Shown here: one piece after another, positions 48,016 through 58,541 of the stretch | Position numbering within the stretch: the stretch's first letter is position 1 | Layout: each line of letters starts with the position of its first letter | Source of the DNA: Burkholderia sp. BCC1644 | GTDB taxonomy: Bacteria > Pseudomonadota > Gammaproteobacteria > Burkholderiales > Burkholderiaceae | Assembly: GCF_902833225.1 (NCBI RefSeq) | Contig: NZ_CADFEI010000010.1 | Coordinates: 124,001-188,000 of the forward strand | Length of the DNA: 64,000 nucleotides | Direction of reading: 5' to 3' | Position numbers and translations under genes: made by a program | Notes under the pieces: generated by a model | What the model saw: only the letters and a program-made list of their open reading frames with translations | Databases searched by the model: none | What the model was told of the DNA's origin: nothing

Positions 48016-49109
48016 CGGTGGATACGCACACCGCGCCGCCTGGCGTCGCGCTGTCGCATGAGGACGCGCTGGCCTGCCCCGGCACGCTGCTCGCGCCCGA
48101 CGGCACGCTCGTCGCCCCGTACGACCTCGAGCAGGGTGGCGCGCGCGCCGACGGCCACGTGCCGGCCGCGCCGGCACTCGGCCTGCTGCACGCCGCGCAC
48201 CGGCCGTTCCGGCTCGACTACGACGGCGCGCGGCATGTGCACGTGATCAACGGAATGGGCGTCACGCTCGGCGATTCGGTGATCGGCCTGACCGCCGTCG
48301 CCGCGCTGCGTGCAGCCCGCCCGGGCCTGCGCTTCACGCTGTACCGGCCGGCCCGCGCCCCGCGCTATGTCGAAGCGCTGTATGCGCTTGCGGCCGACGT
48401 CGTCGCGCCGTCGCGCACGCTGCCGTGCCCGGTCGAGGCGTTGCCCGCCGATGCACCGTGCATCGACGTCGGCAATCACCTGTACTGGCCCGCGTTCGCG
48501 CAGCTGCCGATGATCGATTTCTTCCTGGATGCGCTCGGCGTCGATCCGGCCGCCGTGCCGGCCGTCGCGAAGCGCAACCGCTGGCTCGCACGGCTGCCGC
48601 TGCCCGCGCTGCCGGCCGCGTGGCAGCGGCCGTACGTGCTGTTCTGCCCGAACGCGACTACCGCCGTGCGCAGCGTGCCGCCGGCCCTGCGCGCGGCGTT
48701 CGTGGAACGGCTCGCGCAGCGCTACGGGCTGCCGGTGGCCGGCTTCGGCCCGGTCGCGCATCCGGATTACGTCGACGTGAGCAGCGATGCCACCGACACC
48801 GCGCGTTTCATCGCATGGGTCAGGGGCGCCAGCCTGCTGTTCGCGCCCGACACGGCCGCACTGCATCTCGCCGATGGTTTCGACGTGCCGACGCTCGCGT
48901 GCTTCACGACGATCGGGCCGGCGCTGCGCATGCGCGACTATCCGCATTGCGTGCCGGTCGAACTCGAGCTGCCGGCCGAATTGCACGGGCTGCACCGCAG
49001 CGAGCGGCCGGACGATCTCGCGGCGGTCGAGGCCGCTTACAGGAAAATCGACTGGGATGGACTGCCGTGGCCCGCGCCGCGCGACGCGGCAGCGTCGACC
49101 AGCGGATAA
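48012..49109 (+). CDS. GT9 (heptosyltransferase)-like protein
   Basis: The 365-residue protein resembles ADP-heptose:LPS heptosyltransferases. The N-terminal domain has VINGMGVTLGDSVIGLTAVA, and the C-terminal domain has VLFCPNATTAVRSVPPALRA and LLFAPDTAALHLADGFDVPT, the donor-binding site. It is coupled by ATGA to the TPP enzyme. The combination is unusual and the acceptor unknown. Confidence 0.75.
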   Translation: MTVDTHTAPPGVALSHEDALACPGTLLAPDGTLVAPYDLEQGGARADGHVPAAPALGLLHAAHRPFRLDYDGARHVHVINGMGVTLGDSVIGLTAVAALRAARPGLRFTLYRPARAPRYVEALYALAADVVAPSRTLPCPVEALPADAPCIDVGNHLYWPAFAQLPMIDFFLDALGVDPAAVPAVAKRNRWLARLPLPALPAAWQRPYVLFCPNATTAVRSVPPALRAAFVERLAQRYGLPVAGFGPVAHPDYVDVSSDATDTARFIAWVRGASLLFAPDTAALHLADGFDVPTLACFTTIGPALRMRDYPHCVPVELELPAELHGLHRSERPDDLAAVEAAYRKIDWDGLPWPAPRDAAASTSG

Positions 49110-49158
49110 GGAAACAGGGCGCGGCAGCCGGGTTGGAACGCCGACCGCACCGCCTTCG

Positions 49159-50193
49159 TCACCCCGCCGCGACCATCACGGCGCGATCGCGCAGCGTCTC
49201 CGACGGCCGCTTGCCGAACAGGCGCCGGTAATCGGTCGCGAACTGGCTCAGGTGCCAGAAGCCCCACGCCTCCGCAACATCCTGCACCGAGCCGGCCGCG
49301 CGGCCGCACAGGTCGCGCCGCGCGCCGTTCAGCCGCAGCGTGCGCAGATAAGTCGCGGGCGCCATCCCGAGCACGTCCTGGAAGCAGTACTGCAGGGTGC
49401 GCCGGCTCACGAGCAGCTGCTCGCACAACTCCGGCACGCCGACCGGGCGCGTACGGTGCGCGAGCACGTAGTCGCGCGCCTGTTCGACGATCCAGCGGCG
49501 CGTCGACGGCGCGGCGCCGCTGCCGTCGTCGGCAGGTTGCGCGCACGCGTCGAACAGCGCGGCCAGCACGTCGGCCTGCAGGTCGTCGCGCTGCGCATCG
49601 GGCAGCGGGCCGGCGATCGCCACCGCGCCGTCGAGGCGGCGGCCGAGCAGCGCGCACAGCCGCGCGAGCCGCGCATCGCCGACCTGCATCACGCGCTGCG
49701 TGAACAGCCGCTCGTCGAGCGCCCGGTGCTCGACTTCCTCCGCATAGCGGCGCAGCACGTCGCCGCGCACGACGACGCCGTAGATCGAGAACTGCGCGGG
49801 CGTCACCAGTTCGAATTCGACGTTGCCGGGCCGAAATGCGAGCGCGCCGGGCCCGATCCGGCATGCGTCGACGCGCGCGGTGCCGTCGCACACGAGCGGG
49901 ATGCCGAACCAGTACGCATCGCCACGCACTTCGCACGCCTGGCGCAGCAGGTGGCTCGTCGATTCGCGAAACAGCTTCATCGTGTCGAGCGGCAGCTCGG
50001 TCAGCGTGCCGACGAAGCGGCCGGCCGCGAGCTGGTCGTAGGTCTGCCGCCATCCAATCAGGTTGCGCGCCTGCTCGTCCGCATCGTGCGCGACGCTGAC
50101 GACGGCCTGCCCGGCCTGCGCGTCGTCGCCCTGCGCGTTGCGCCGCGTGTCTTCGGCGGTCGGTTCTTCCCTGCACGCCACGTATTGATCCAT
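49159..50193 (-). CDS. AraC-family regulator, EutR-like
   Basis: The 344-residue activator has a C-terminal AraC double helix-turn-helix (about 240-340: VPELCEQLLVSRRTLQYCFQ, then VAEAWGFWHLSQFATDYRRL). The N-terminal ligand part includes RPGNVEFELVTPAQFSIYGV. Length and layout resemble EutR, the B12/ethanolamine regulator. The acetaldehyde dehydrogenase nearby and eutBC at 56-58 kb support this. The start MDQYVAC was chosen since the longer frame has no ribosome site. Confidence 0.8.
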   Translation of the reverse strand: MDQYVACREEPTAEDTRRNAQGDDAQAGQAVVSVAHDADEQARNLIGWRQTYDQLAAGRFVGTLTELPLDTMKLFRESTSHLLRQACEVRGDAYWFGIPLVCDGTARVDACRIGPGALAFRPGNVEFELVTPAQFSIYGVVVRGDVLRRYAEEVEHRALDERLFTQRVMQVGDARLARLCALLGRRLDGAVAIAGPLPDAQRDDLQADVLAALFDACAQPADDGSGAAPSTRRWIVEQARDYVLAHRTRPVGVPELCEQLLVSRRTLQYCFQDVLGMAPATYLRTLRLNGARRDLCGRAAGSVQDVAEAWGFWHLSQFATDYRRLFGKRPSETLRDRAVMVAAG

Positions 50194-50398
50194 CGTGTCC
50201 TCCCTCACCTGCCCGGAACGGCGCGTATCACGCAAGTCCCGTGCCGAACCGCACGGCCCGGCGACCAGCCCGTCATTCCACACAGCCCGGCCGGTGCGCG
50301 CCATGGGGGCGCACCCGAAGGCGGCGTCCCGCGCACGCCGCCGGTGCGGCAAGCGCGACGACCGCGCATCCGCGCCGTGACCGGCTCCCGGATTCCGG

Positions 50399-50944
50399 CT
50401 ACCTGGCCGGCTTCAGCCGCACGACCCGCGTGCCGCAGTTGCCGTACGCCTGCGCGACCGCCAGCTCGACGATCGCACTGCCGGCCGCCCACGGCGCCGC
50501 GTCCGCGTCAGGCAGATCGGCCCGCAACGTCGCGCGACCGTTGATCCGGTAGCGGATCCCGCGCACGAAATCGACGAACAGCAACCCGACACCGCCGCCG
50601 TCGCACACGGCCGCGTCGATCCGGCCGCCGTCGCCGTCAGGCGCGGGCAACGCGAACCGCAGCGTCTTCGTGTCGATCACGCGAACGACGGGCAGCAGAT
50701 CGCCGTTCGCATCGCGCAGGCTCTGCACGATGTCGCAGGTCACCGCGCCGCGTGCGCCGCTTGCAGCGCCGACGAACATGAACGGCTGCGACTCGACGAA
50801 CTGCCGCACGCCGATGCTCAGTCGCGTAGTCACGACGTCGCTCATCCGCTCGGCTTCGTCGGCGACGCCGAAACGGTGTTGCGCGTCGAGTTCGCCCGCA
50901 TGGAATACCGGGTGACGCGGAAAGGATCGGGGCAGTTCTGCCAT
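50399..50944 (-). CDS. Pyridoxamine-phosphate-oxidase-fold protein
   Basis: The 181-residue flavin-binding split-barrel protein contains QPFMFVGAASGARGAVTCDI and VGLLFVDFVRGIRYRINGRA, the pattern of PNPOx-like stress or oxidoreductase proteins. The substrate is unknown. A relative with VALLFVDFVRQTTWLVQGRA is encoded at 52971-53399 on the other strand, and the aldehyde dehydrogenase lies between them. Confidence 0.82.
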   Translation of the reverse strand: MAELPRSFPRHPVFHAGELDAQHRFGVADEAERMSDVVTTRLSIGVRQFVESQPFMFVGAASGARGAVTCDIVQSLRDANGDLLPVVRVIDTKTLRFALPAPDGDGGRIDAAVCDGGGVGLLFVDFVRGIRYRINGRATLRADLPDADAAPWAAGSAIVELAVAQAYGNCGTRVVRLKPAR

Positions 50945-51122
50945 GCTGGTTGTTGTCGTCGAACGTATCGGCGCACCGCGCCGCCGCGAGCACGCGGCCG
51001 CCGGTATCGTTTCCGGCGCGGGCCGCCGGAAAACGCGGCCCGCACCGGGCGTCGAATGTCGGGATCGAACGGGGCGAAGCACCGGGCCGAACGGCCCCGG
51101 CGCTACGCCCCTGCTCCGGCGA

Positions 51123-52649
<1,527 letters not shown>

Positions 52650-52970
52650 ACATGTCTCCTGTTCATCGTGCTTGTGTGAGTACAGCGCCGGTTGGAATGC
52701 GCTGCACCCGTTTACGCAACATGCGTGCCAAACAGGACCGGAGCACGTCGATCACGGCCGGCCCGCGTGCACGCCGTGCGGTGTTCACGCACGCAGCACG
52801 ACGGGTGCGCCGATTCTGAACACCGCGATTGCGCAGCGGCGCGGCCGGTGTTCGAAATTTCCACAGTGCGCGGCGGCACGTTGCACGCGAATGCGGGCCG
52901 CGCCGCGTGGCATGTCGCTTGCGTGCGGATCGACGATCGACACGCCACGGCATTCGCGCCGACCGACACC
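52650..52970. other. Divergent intergenic region
   Basis: The 321 bases separate the aldehyde dehydrogenase and a PNPOx-fold gene. Apart from the sigma-54-type site I see several GTGC/GCAC half sites around 52760-52800 that might bind an activator, but no clear dyad. Confidence 0.4.
52714..52731 (-). promoter_or_regulatory. Sigma-54 (-24/-12) promoter of aldehyde dehydrogenase
   Basis: The minus strand reads TTGGCACGCATGTTGCGT. It matches the RpoN consensus TGGCACG-N4-TTGC in every position, with the GG and GC doublets exactly 12 bases apart. Predicted start is near 52704, giving a leader of about 55 bases. A sigma-54 activator is needed; none is encoded nearby. Confidence 0.82.
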
Positions 52971-53399
52971 ATGAACGACCCGGGCCCGCTGACCGACGAC
53001 GCCATCGCGTTCATCCGCGAGCAGGCGTTCCTGATCGTCGCGACCGCCGACGCGGCCGGCAACAGCGACTGCTCGTACCGCGGCCGCCAGCCGCGCGGCG
53101 ACGGGTCGTTCGAGCCGCTCGTCCACATGCCCGACCGCCGCACGCTGGTGCTGCCCGACTTCGCGGGCAACAACCTGTTCAACACGATCGGCAACCTGCT
53201 CGTGAATCCAGCCGTCGCGCTGCTGTTCGTCGATTTCGTGCGCCAGACGACCTGGCTCGTGCAGGGCCGCGCGACGATCGACGAGGATGCGGGAAGCCGC
53301 GCGCATCTGTGGCCCGACGCGCAACGCTATGTGGTGGTTGAAGTGGAGCGAGCGCAGGCACGCGCGGATGCGGCGCTGCCGCCGCTCGTGCTGGCGTGA
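52971..53399 (+). CDS. Pyridoxamine-phosphate-oxidase-fold protein
   Basis: The 142-residue protein has DDAIAFIREQAFLIVATADA, the strand SDCSYRGRQPRGDG and LPDFAGNNLFNTIGNLLVNP then VALLFVDFVR, all typical of the flavin split barrel. It resembles the 50399-50944 product. ATG 52971 is chosen because the frame upstream is antisense-like and lacks family sequence. Confidence 0.83.
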   Translation: MNDPGPLTDDAIAFIREQAFLIVATADAAGNSDCSYRGRQPRGDGSFEPLVHMPDRRTLVLPDFAGNNLFNTIGNLLVNPAVALLFVDFVRQTTWLVQGRATIDEDAGSRAHLWPDAQRYVVVEVERAQARADAALPPLVLA

Positions 53400-53498
53400 T
53401 GCGTGTGACGGATCGTCAGCGTGCGAATGCAGCGATGACGAAATGAGGCGGCGCTCCGGCTGCCGTGGCCGACGCGCCCGTGTGCGCCGACGCGACGC

Positions 53499-55112
53499 TC
53501 AACGCCCGCGCGCCTCCGGACAAGCCGTTGCGATCCGGCTGGGCACCGGCGCGTCGGCATGTGCGTGCCCGCCGGTGTCGTCGCCCGCTTCGGCGGCCGC
53601 TCGCCGCCCGCCGAGGAACACGAACACCACCACCGCGCACAGCACGGTGACGACCGCCAGCCCGATCAGCAACCGGTCGAACGCATGCGTATAACTCGCG
53701 AGCAGCGTCGCGTGCCCGACACCCGGCAACGCGGCCGCCGCGCCCGCGAGATCGCCGGTCGCGAGCCGTGCGGCCGCCCGCAGCGTCGCGTCCGGCGTGC
53801 CGGCCGCGCCCGCCGCCTGCCTCAGCCCGGTCTGCGCGAGCGCGGCCAGCACCGCGCCGACGATTGCCAGCGCGATCCCCTCGCCGGCCACGCGCGTCGT
53901 GCTGAAAATTCCCGTCGCCATCCCCGCGCGCTCCTTCGGCACGACGCTCACCGACAGCCCGTCCATCAGCCCCCACGGCATGCCGGCGCCGACGCCGATC
54001 GCGAGCATCGGCGCGATCGCCGCGGGCCCCGCGCCGCCGCGCAGCGCGATACCGAGCCACACGAGCCCGGCCGCCGCGACGAGCAGCCCGAGCCCCGAGA
54101 TCACGCCGGCCGACAGCCAGCGCGTGAGCGTCGCCGCGACGAGCGGCACGACGAGCATCGGCGCAGAAATCGCGAGCATCAGCCAGCCGGCGTCGATCTC
54201 GCTGAAGCCGTCGATGCCGATGAAGCGCAGCGGCAGCACGACGAGCAGCACGATGTAGCAGCAGCAGGTCGACACCGGCAGCACCTGCACGCCGACGAAG
54301 CGTGCGATGCGGAACAGCGACAGATCGAGCATCGGCCGCGCGACGCGCGTCTCGATCATCACGAACGCACCGGCGCCGAGCGCCGCGCCGGCCAGCAACG
54401 CGATCACGAGCGCACTCGACCAGCCACGCGCGGGCGCCTCGATCACGCCGAACGTGAACAGCGTCAGCGCGGCGGTGAACGCCGCCGTGCCGGGCCAGTC
54501 GAGCCCCGTCGCATGCGGGTCGCGCGACTCGTGCATGCGCGGCAGCCCGAACACGAGCGACGACACGCCGGCCACCGCACTCGTCACGAAGATCGCGCGC
54601 CAGCCGTAATGCCCGATCAGGCCGCCGGCCAGCACGGGCCCGAACGCGAGCCCGATGCCGAAGGTCGTGCCGAGCAGGCTGAATGCACGCGTGCGCGCCG
54701 CGCCGTCGAATTCCTGCGCGAGCGCGGCCGTGCCGCCGGCGAGCGCCGCGGCCGCCGCGAGCCCTTGCGCGGCGCGCAGCAGGTCGACCGCGAGCATCGA
54801 CGGCGCGAACGCGAGCGCGACCGACATCAGCGTGAAACCACCGACGCCGATCGCGAACAGGCGCTTGCGGCCGAATTGATCGGCGAGCGCGCCCGACGCC
54901 ATCAGGAAACTGCCGAACGCGAGCATGAACGCGTTGGTGATCCAGTTCATCGCGACCGGGCTGCCGTGCAGGTCGCGGCCGATCGCGGGCGTCGCGACCG
55001 CCCCGCCCGAAAACGACAGCGGCAGCGCGACGGCGGCCATGCAGACGGCGGCCAGCACCCACGCGCGCCGGCGCGCCGACTGGGCCGAAACGGCTGAAAC
55101 AGGGTGATCCAT
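53499..55112 (-). CDS. MFS drug exporter, 14-TM (DHA2) type
   Basis: The 537-residue transporter shows about 14 hydrophobic segments. Motif A is GALADQFGRKRLFAIG, and SFSGGAVATPAIGRDLHGSP near the start with WRAIFVTSAVAGV fit the DHA2 proton-coupled exporters. Of two adjacent ATGs I prefer the second (55112), since AGGAG lies 5 bases before it. It is divergent from a LysR gene, which probably regulates it. Confidence 0.9.
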   Translation of the reverse strand: MDHPVSAVSAQSARRRAWVLAAVCMAAVALPLSFSGGAVATPAIGRDLHGSPVAMNWITNAFMLAFGSFLMASGALADQFGRKRLFAIGVGGFTLMSVALAFAPSMLAVDLLRAAQGLAAAAALAGGTAALAQEFDGAARTRAFSLLGTTFGIGLAFGPVLAGGLIGHYGWRAIFVTSAVAGVSSLVFGLPRMHESRDPHATGLDWPGTAAFTAALTLFTFGVIEAPARGWSSALVIALLAGAALGAGAFVMIETRVARPMLDLSLFRIARFVGVQVLPVSTCCCYIVLLVVLPLRFIGIDGFSEIDAGWLMLAISAPMLVVPLVAATLTRWLSAGVISGLGLLVAAAGLVWLGIALRGGAGPAAIAPMLAIGVGAGMPWGLMDGLSVSVVPKERAGMATGIFSTTRVAGEGIALAIVGAVLAALAQTGLRQAAGAAGTPDATLRAAARLATGDLAGAAAALPGVGHATLLASYTHAFDRLLIGLAVVTVLCAVVVFVFLGGRRAAAEAGDDTGGHAHADAPVPSRIATACPEARGR

Positions 55113-55267
55113 CATCGCTCCTCGAAAAGCTGGCGCGGATGCGCCGTCAGAGCGACAGAAGATAAATCCGATTCAATTCGCGAAAAACCACGCGAAGTTC
55201 CGCATATAACGGACTAGAATTCCGCAATTCTCCCGGTCGCGTGCGTCGGCACGCACGCTTCGACTCA

Positions 55268-56152
55268 ATGGAAAACCTCACCGGCATCGTCGCCTTCGTC
55301 CGCACCGCCGAAGCGCTGAGCTTCGTCGCGGCCGGCCGCACGCTCGGCATCTCGGCATCGGCAGTCGGCAAGACGATCGCGAAGCTCGAACAGTCGCTCG
55401 GCGTGCGGCTGTTCAACCGCACGACGCGCCGCGTCACGCTCACCGAGGAGGGGCGGCACTTCCACGAACGCTGCCAGCGGATCCTCGAGGATTTCCGCGA
55501 AGCGGAAGCGACCGTGACGGCCTCCGCGCAGCGCCCGCGCGGCAAGCTGCGCGTGAGCCTGCCGGTGATCGGTTACCGCTTCCTGTTGCCCGTGCTGCCC
55601 GAATTCCGGCAGCGCTATCCGGACGTCGAGCTCGATCTCGATTTCAACGACCGGATGGTCGACGTCGTCGAAGGCGGGTTCGACGCGGTGATCCGCAGCG
55701 GGCCGCTGTCCGATTCGAGCCTGATGTCGCGGCGGCTCGGCCCGTTCGCGTTCGTGCTGTGCGCGACGCCCGCGTATCTCGCGCAGGCCGGCACGCCGCG
55801 TACGCCGCGCGACCTCGAAGCGCACGACTGCGTGCGCTACTGCTTCCCGACCACCGGCAAGCTGCAGGACTGGGCGCTCGCGGCCGACGACGGCGCGCCG
55901 CTGAAGCTGCGCACCGCGATGACCTGCAACAACATGGAAGCGCTGCGCGGCACCGTGCTCGCGGGGCTCGGCATCGGCTACATGCCCGACTTCCTCGCGC
56001 GCGACGCACTCGAACACGGCGCGCTCGTCACCGTGCTCGACGACTACCGGATCGCGCCGGGGCAGTTCTCGATCGTGTGGCCGTCGAGCCGGCAGCTGTC
56101 GCCGAAGCTGCGCGTATTCGTCGATTTTCTGTGCGAGCGGCTGTTCAGGTAG
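55268..56152 (+). CDS. LysR-family transcriptional regulator
   Basis: The 294-residue regulator starts with a winged helix-turn-helix (MENLTGIVAFVRTAEALSFV, then ISASAVGKTIAKLEQSLGVR) followed by a substrate-binding domain of the CrgA/YafC kind (LRVSLPVIGYRFLLPVLPEF). It lies 155 bases from the divergent MFS gene; the gap is AT-rich for this genome (55150-55230), as expected for shared promoters. Confidence 0.93.
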   Translation: MENLTGIVAFVRTAEALSFVAAGRTLGISASAVGKTIAKLEQSLGVRLFNRTTRRVTLTEEGRHFHERCQRILEDFREAEATVTASAQRPRGKLRVSLPVIGYRFLLPVLPEFRQRYPDVELDLDFNDRMVDVVEGGFDAVIRSGPLSDSSLMSRRLGPFAFVLCATPAYLAQAGTPRTPRDLEAHDCVRYCFPTTGKLQDWALAADDGAPLKLRTAMTCNNMEALRGTVLAGLGIGYMPDFLARDALEHGALVTVLDDYRIAPGQFSIVWPSSRQLSPKLRVFVDFLCERLFR

Positions 56153-56240
56153 CGGGGTAACGGGCGCCTCGACAGCCGCCCTGGTGCCGCTCGAATGGCA
56201 CGCATGCCGCCACGCGGCAGCGGCCCGCGCACGACCCTTT

Positions 56241-57035
56241 TCAGTCCGCCCCGATCCGCTCAGCTTCCGCCGGCGGCAGCAGCGCATCGCTGTCGTCCTT
56301 CAGCCCGACGCCCGTCAGCTGGAGCCTGCGCGCATGCGTCATCAGGTAATGCAGCTTGTGCGCGGCCGCCGCGTGCGGCAGCCCTTCGGGCCGCACGTTC
56401 GAGATGCAGTTGCGCAGCGCGTCGTGGCAGCCGACTTTCGGCGCCCACGTCAGGTACACGCCGAGGCTGTCCGGCGAGCTGAGCCCCGGCCGTTCGCCGA
56501 TCAGCATCGCGACGACCTTCGCGCGCAGCAGCTCGCCGATCTCGTCGCCGAGCGCGACGCGCGCCTGCGTCGCGACCACCACCGGGCCGACGCGCCAGCC
56601 GTCCGCATCGAGCCGCGGCCGCACGGCCTGCAGCAGCGGCAACGCCTGCTTCGCGGCCGCGAACGCCGACAGCCCGTCGCCGACCACGAAGACGACATCG
56701 GGTCCGTCGCCGCTCACCGCGTCGCCGTGCGCAGCCAGCAGCGCGCGCCCTTCGTCGGACAGCTTGCGGCCGAGATCGGGCCGGCGCAGGTAATGCTGGC
56801 GATCGGGCGCGGCGCTCTGCACGCCGAGCGTCGCGAAGCCGGCCGCGTCCAGCTCGCGCCGCAGCGCGTCCGAATCGAGCGGCTGGTGCACCGCGTCGCG
56901 CGCCTGCGCGTGCGACAGGTTGAACGCGAGCAGCGGCGCGGTCGGCAGGCTGTTGCCCGCGCGGCCGAGCGCGATCCGCGCGTTCGTGAACGACTTCAGC
57001 TGGCCCCACGGGTTCTTTTCGACGGCGTCGCTCAT
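56241..57035 (-). CDS. eutC: Ethanolamine ammonia-lyase small subunit
   Basis: The 264-residue light chain works with EutB to split ethanolamine into acetaldehyde and ammonia using adenosylcobalamin. Recognisable parts are NPWGQLKSFTNARIALGRAG, LLAFNLSHAQARDAVH, DVVFVVGDGLSAFAA and LIGERPGLSSPDSLGVYLTW. It overlaps the eutB stop by 4 bases. Confidence 0.97.
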   Translation of the reverse strand: MSDAVEKNPWGQLKSFTNARIALGRAGNSLPTAPLLAFNLSHAQARDAVHQPLDSDALRRELDAAGFATLGVQSAAPDRQHYLRRPDLGRKLSDEGRALLAAHGDAVSGDGPDVVFVVGDGLSAFAAAKQALPLLQAVRPRLDADGWRVGPVVVATQARVALGDEIGELLRAKVVAMLIGERPGLSSPDSLGVYLTWAPKVGCHDALRNCISNVRPEGLPHAAAAHKLHYLMTHARRLQLTGVGLKDDSDALLPPAEAERIGAD

Positions 57036-58429
57036 GCTGACAACCCCATCCAGTCGTTCGCGCCGGCCAAAAGCGGCACGCGCGACGTCGCCGCACGCAA
57101 CGCGCCGTGCGCGTCGGCGATCTCCATCGTCTCCAGCCACTCCTCGAATTCCGGCGCGCGGCGCAACCCGAGCACCTCGCGCACGTAGAGCTGGTCGTGG
57201 AACGACGTGCTCTGGTAGTTCAGCATCACGTCGTCCGCGCCCGGGATCCCCATGATGAAGTTGATGCCGGCCGCACCGAGCAGCGTCAGCAGCGTGTCCA
57301 TGTCGTCCTGGTCGGCTTCCGCGTGGTTCGTGTAGCAGATGTCGCAACCCATCGGCACGCCGAGCAGCTTCCCGCAGAAGTGATCCTCGAGCCCCGCGCG
57401 GATGATCTGCTTGCCGTCGTACAGGTATTCGGGGCCGATGAAGCCGACCACCGTGTTCACGAGGAACGGCTCGAACTTGCGCGCGACCGCATACGCACGC
57501 ACTTCGCAGGTCTGCTGGTCGACGCCGAAGTGCGCGTTCGCCGACAGCGCGCTGCCCTGGCCCGTCTCGAAGTACATCAGGTTGTTGCCGACGGTGCCGC
57601 GCTTCAGCGACAACGCGGCCTCGTGCGCTTCGCCGAGCAGCGCGAGCGAGATCCCGAAGCTCGCGTTCGCCTTCTCGGTGCCTGCGATCGACTGGAACAC
57701 GAGATCGACCGGCGCGCCCTTCTCGATCGCCGCGATCGTGTTGGTCACGTGCGTGAGCACGCACGACTGCGTCGGCACGCCGTAGCGCTCGCGGAACCCG
57801 TCGATCATCGCGAGCAGCTTCACGATCGCCGCGAGGCTGTCGGTCGCCGGGTTGATGCCGATCATCGCGTCGCCGCAGCCGTACATCAGCCCGTCGAGCA
57901 TCGACGCGGCGATGCCCTTCACGTCGTCGGTCGGGTGGTTCGGCTGCAGCCGCACCGACATCCGGCCGGCCAGCCCGACCGTGTTGCGGAAGCGCGTGAC
58001 GACGCGGCGCTTGCGCGCGGCCGCGATCAGGTCCTGGTTGCGCATCAGCTTCGACACGGCCGCGACCATCTCGGGCGTGAGGCCCGGCGCGATCCGTTCG
58101 AGCGCCGCGCCGTCGGCCGCGGGCGACAGCAGCCAGTTGCGGAAATCGCCGACGGTGAGGTGCGAGATTTCCGCGAACGCCTGCGCGTCGTGATCGTCGA
58201 TGATGAGGCGCGTGACCTCGTCGTCTTCGTACGGGATCACCGCTTCGTTCAGGAACGCCTTCAGCGGCACGCCCGCGAGCGCGATCTTCGCGGCCACCCG
58301 CTCCTCCTCGCTCGCCGCCGCGACGCCGGCGAGCTGGTCGCCGGAACGCAGCGGGCTCGCCTTCGCGAGCAGCGTCTTCAGGTCCGCGAAGCGGTACGTG
58401 CGCGGACCGATCGTCTCCGTGTAGGACAT
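57032..58429 (-). CDS. eutB: Ethanolamine ammonia-lyase large subunit
   Basis: The 465-residue TIM-barrel heavy chain carries the active site. It shows VVTRFRNTVGLAGRMSVRLQ, YGCGDAMIGINPATDS and MGCDICYTNHAEADQDDMDT typical of EutB. A near-perfect ribosome site (aaggagg) precedes it. There are no microcompartment genes, so this is the short soluble pathway. A terminator separates it from the permease gene upstream, so it may have its own promoter. Confidence 0.98.
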   Translation of the reverse strand: MSYTETIGPRTYRFADLKTLLAKASPLRSGDQLAGVAAASEEERVAAKIALAGVPLKAFLNEAVIPYEDDEVTRLIIDDHDAQAFAEISHLTVGDFRNWLLSPAADGAALERIAPGLTPEMVAAVSKLMRNQDLIAAARKRRVVTRFRNTVGLAGRMSVRLQPNHPTDDVKGIAASMLDGLMYGCGDAMIGINPATDSLAAIVKLLAMIDGFRERYGVPTQSCVLTHVTNTIAAIEKGAPVDLVFQSIAGTEKANASFGISLALLGEAHEAALSLKRGTVGNNLMYFETGQGSALSANAHFGVDQQTCEVRAYAVARKFEPFLVNTVVGFIGPEYLYDGKQIIRAGLEDHFCGKLLGVPMGCDICYTNHAEADQDDMDTLLTLLGAAGINFIMGIPGADDVMLNYQSTSFHDQLYVREVLGLRRAPEFEEWLETMEIADAHGALRAATSRVPLLAGANDWMGLSA

Positions 58430-58456
58430 CTGCGAGCCTCCTTGCCCATCCTAGCC

Positions 58457-58492
58457 AAAAGCCGACGGCGCGCCCGTTCGACGGGGCGCGCC
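58457..58492 (-). terminator. Terminator between eat and eutB
   Basis: The stem ggcgcgcccgt/acggggcgcgcc (one bulge) is followed on the minus strand by TTTT. It should end or weaken transcription from the permease gene into eutBC. Confidence 0.65.
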
Positions 58493-58541
58493 GGATACCG
58501 TCAGAAACGGCCTTCCACTTTTACCTTCACCTTCACCCTGC

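Noticed and set aside
53559-55097. 512-codon Arg- and Glu-rich frame opposite the MFS gene
   Set aside because: Shadow of a membrane-protein gene; the charged composition is the complement of hydrophobic codons.
58501-58541. Short direct repeats (accttc-type) after the eat stop
   Set aside because: Only two or three hexamers; likely chance low-complexity sequence.
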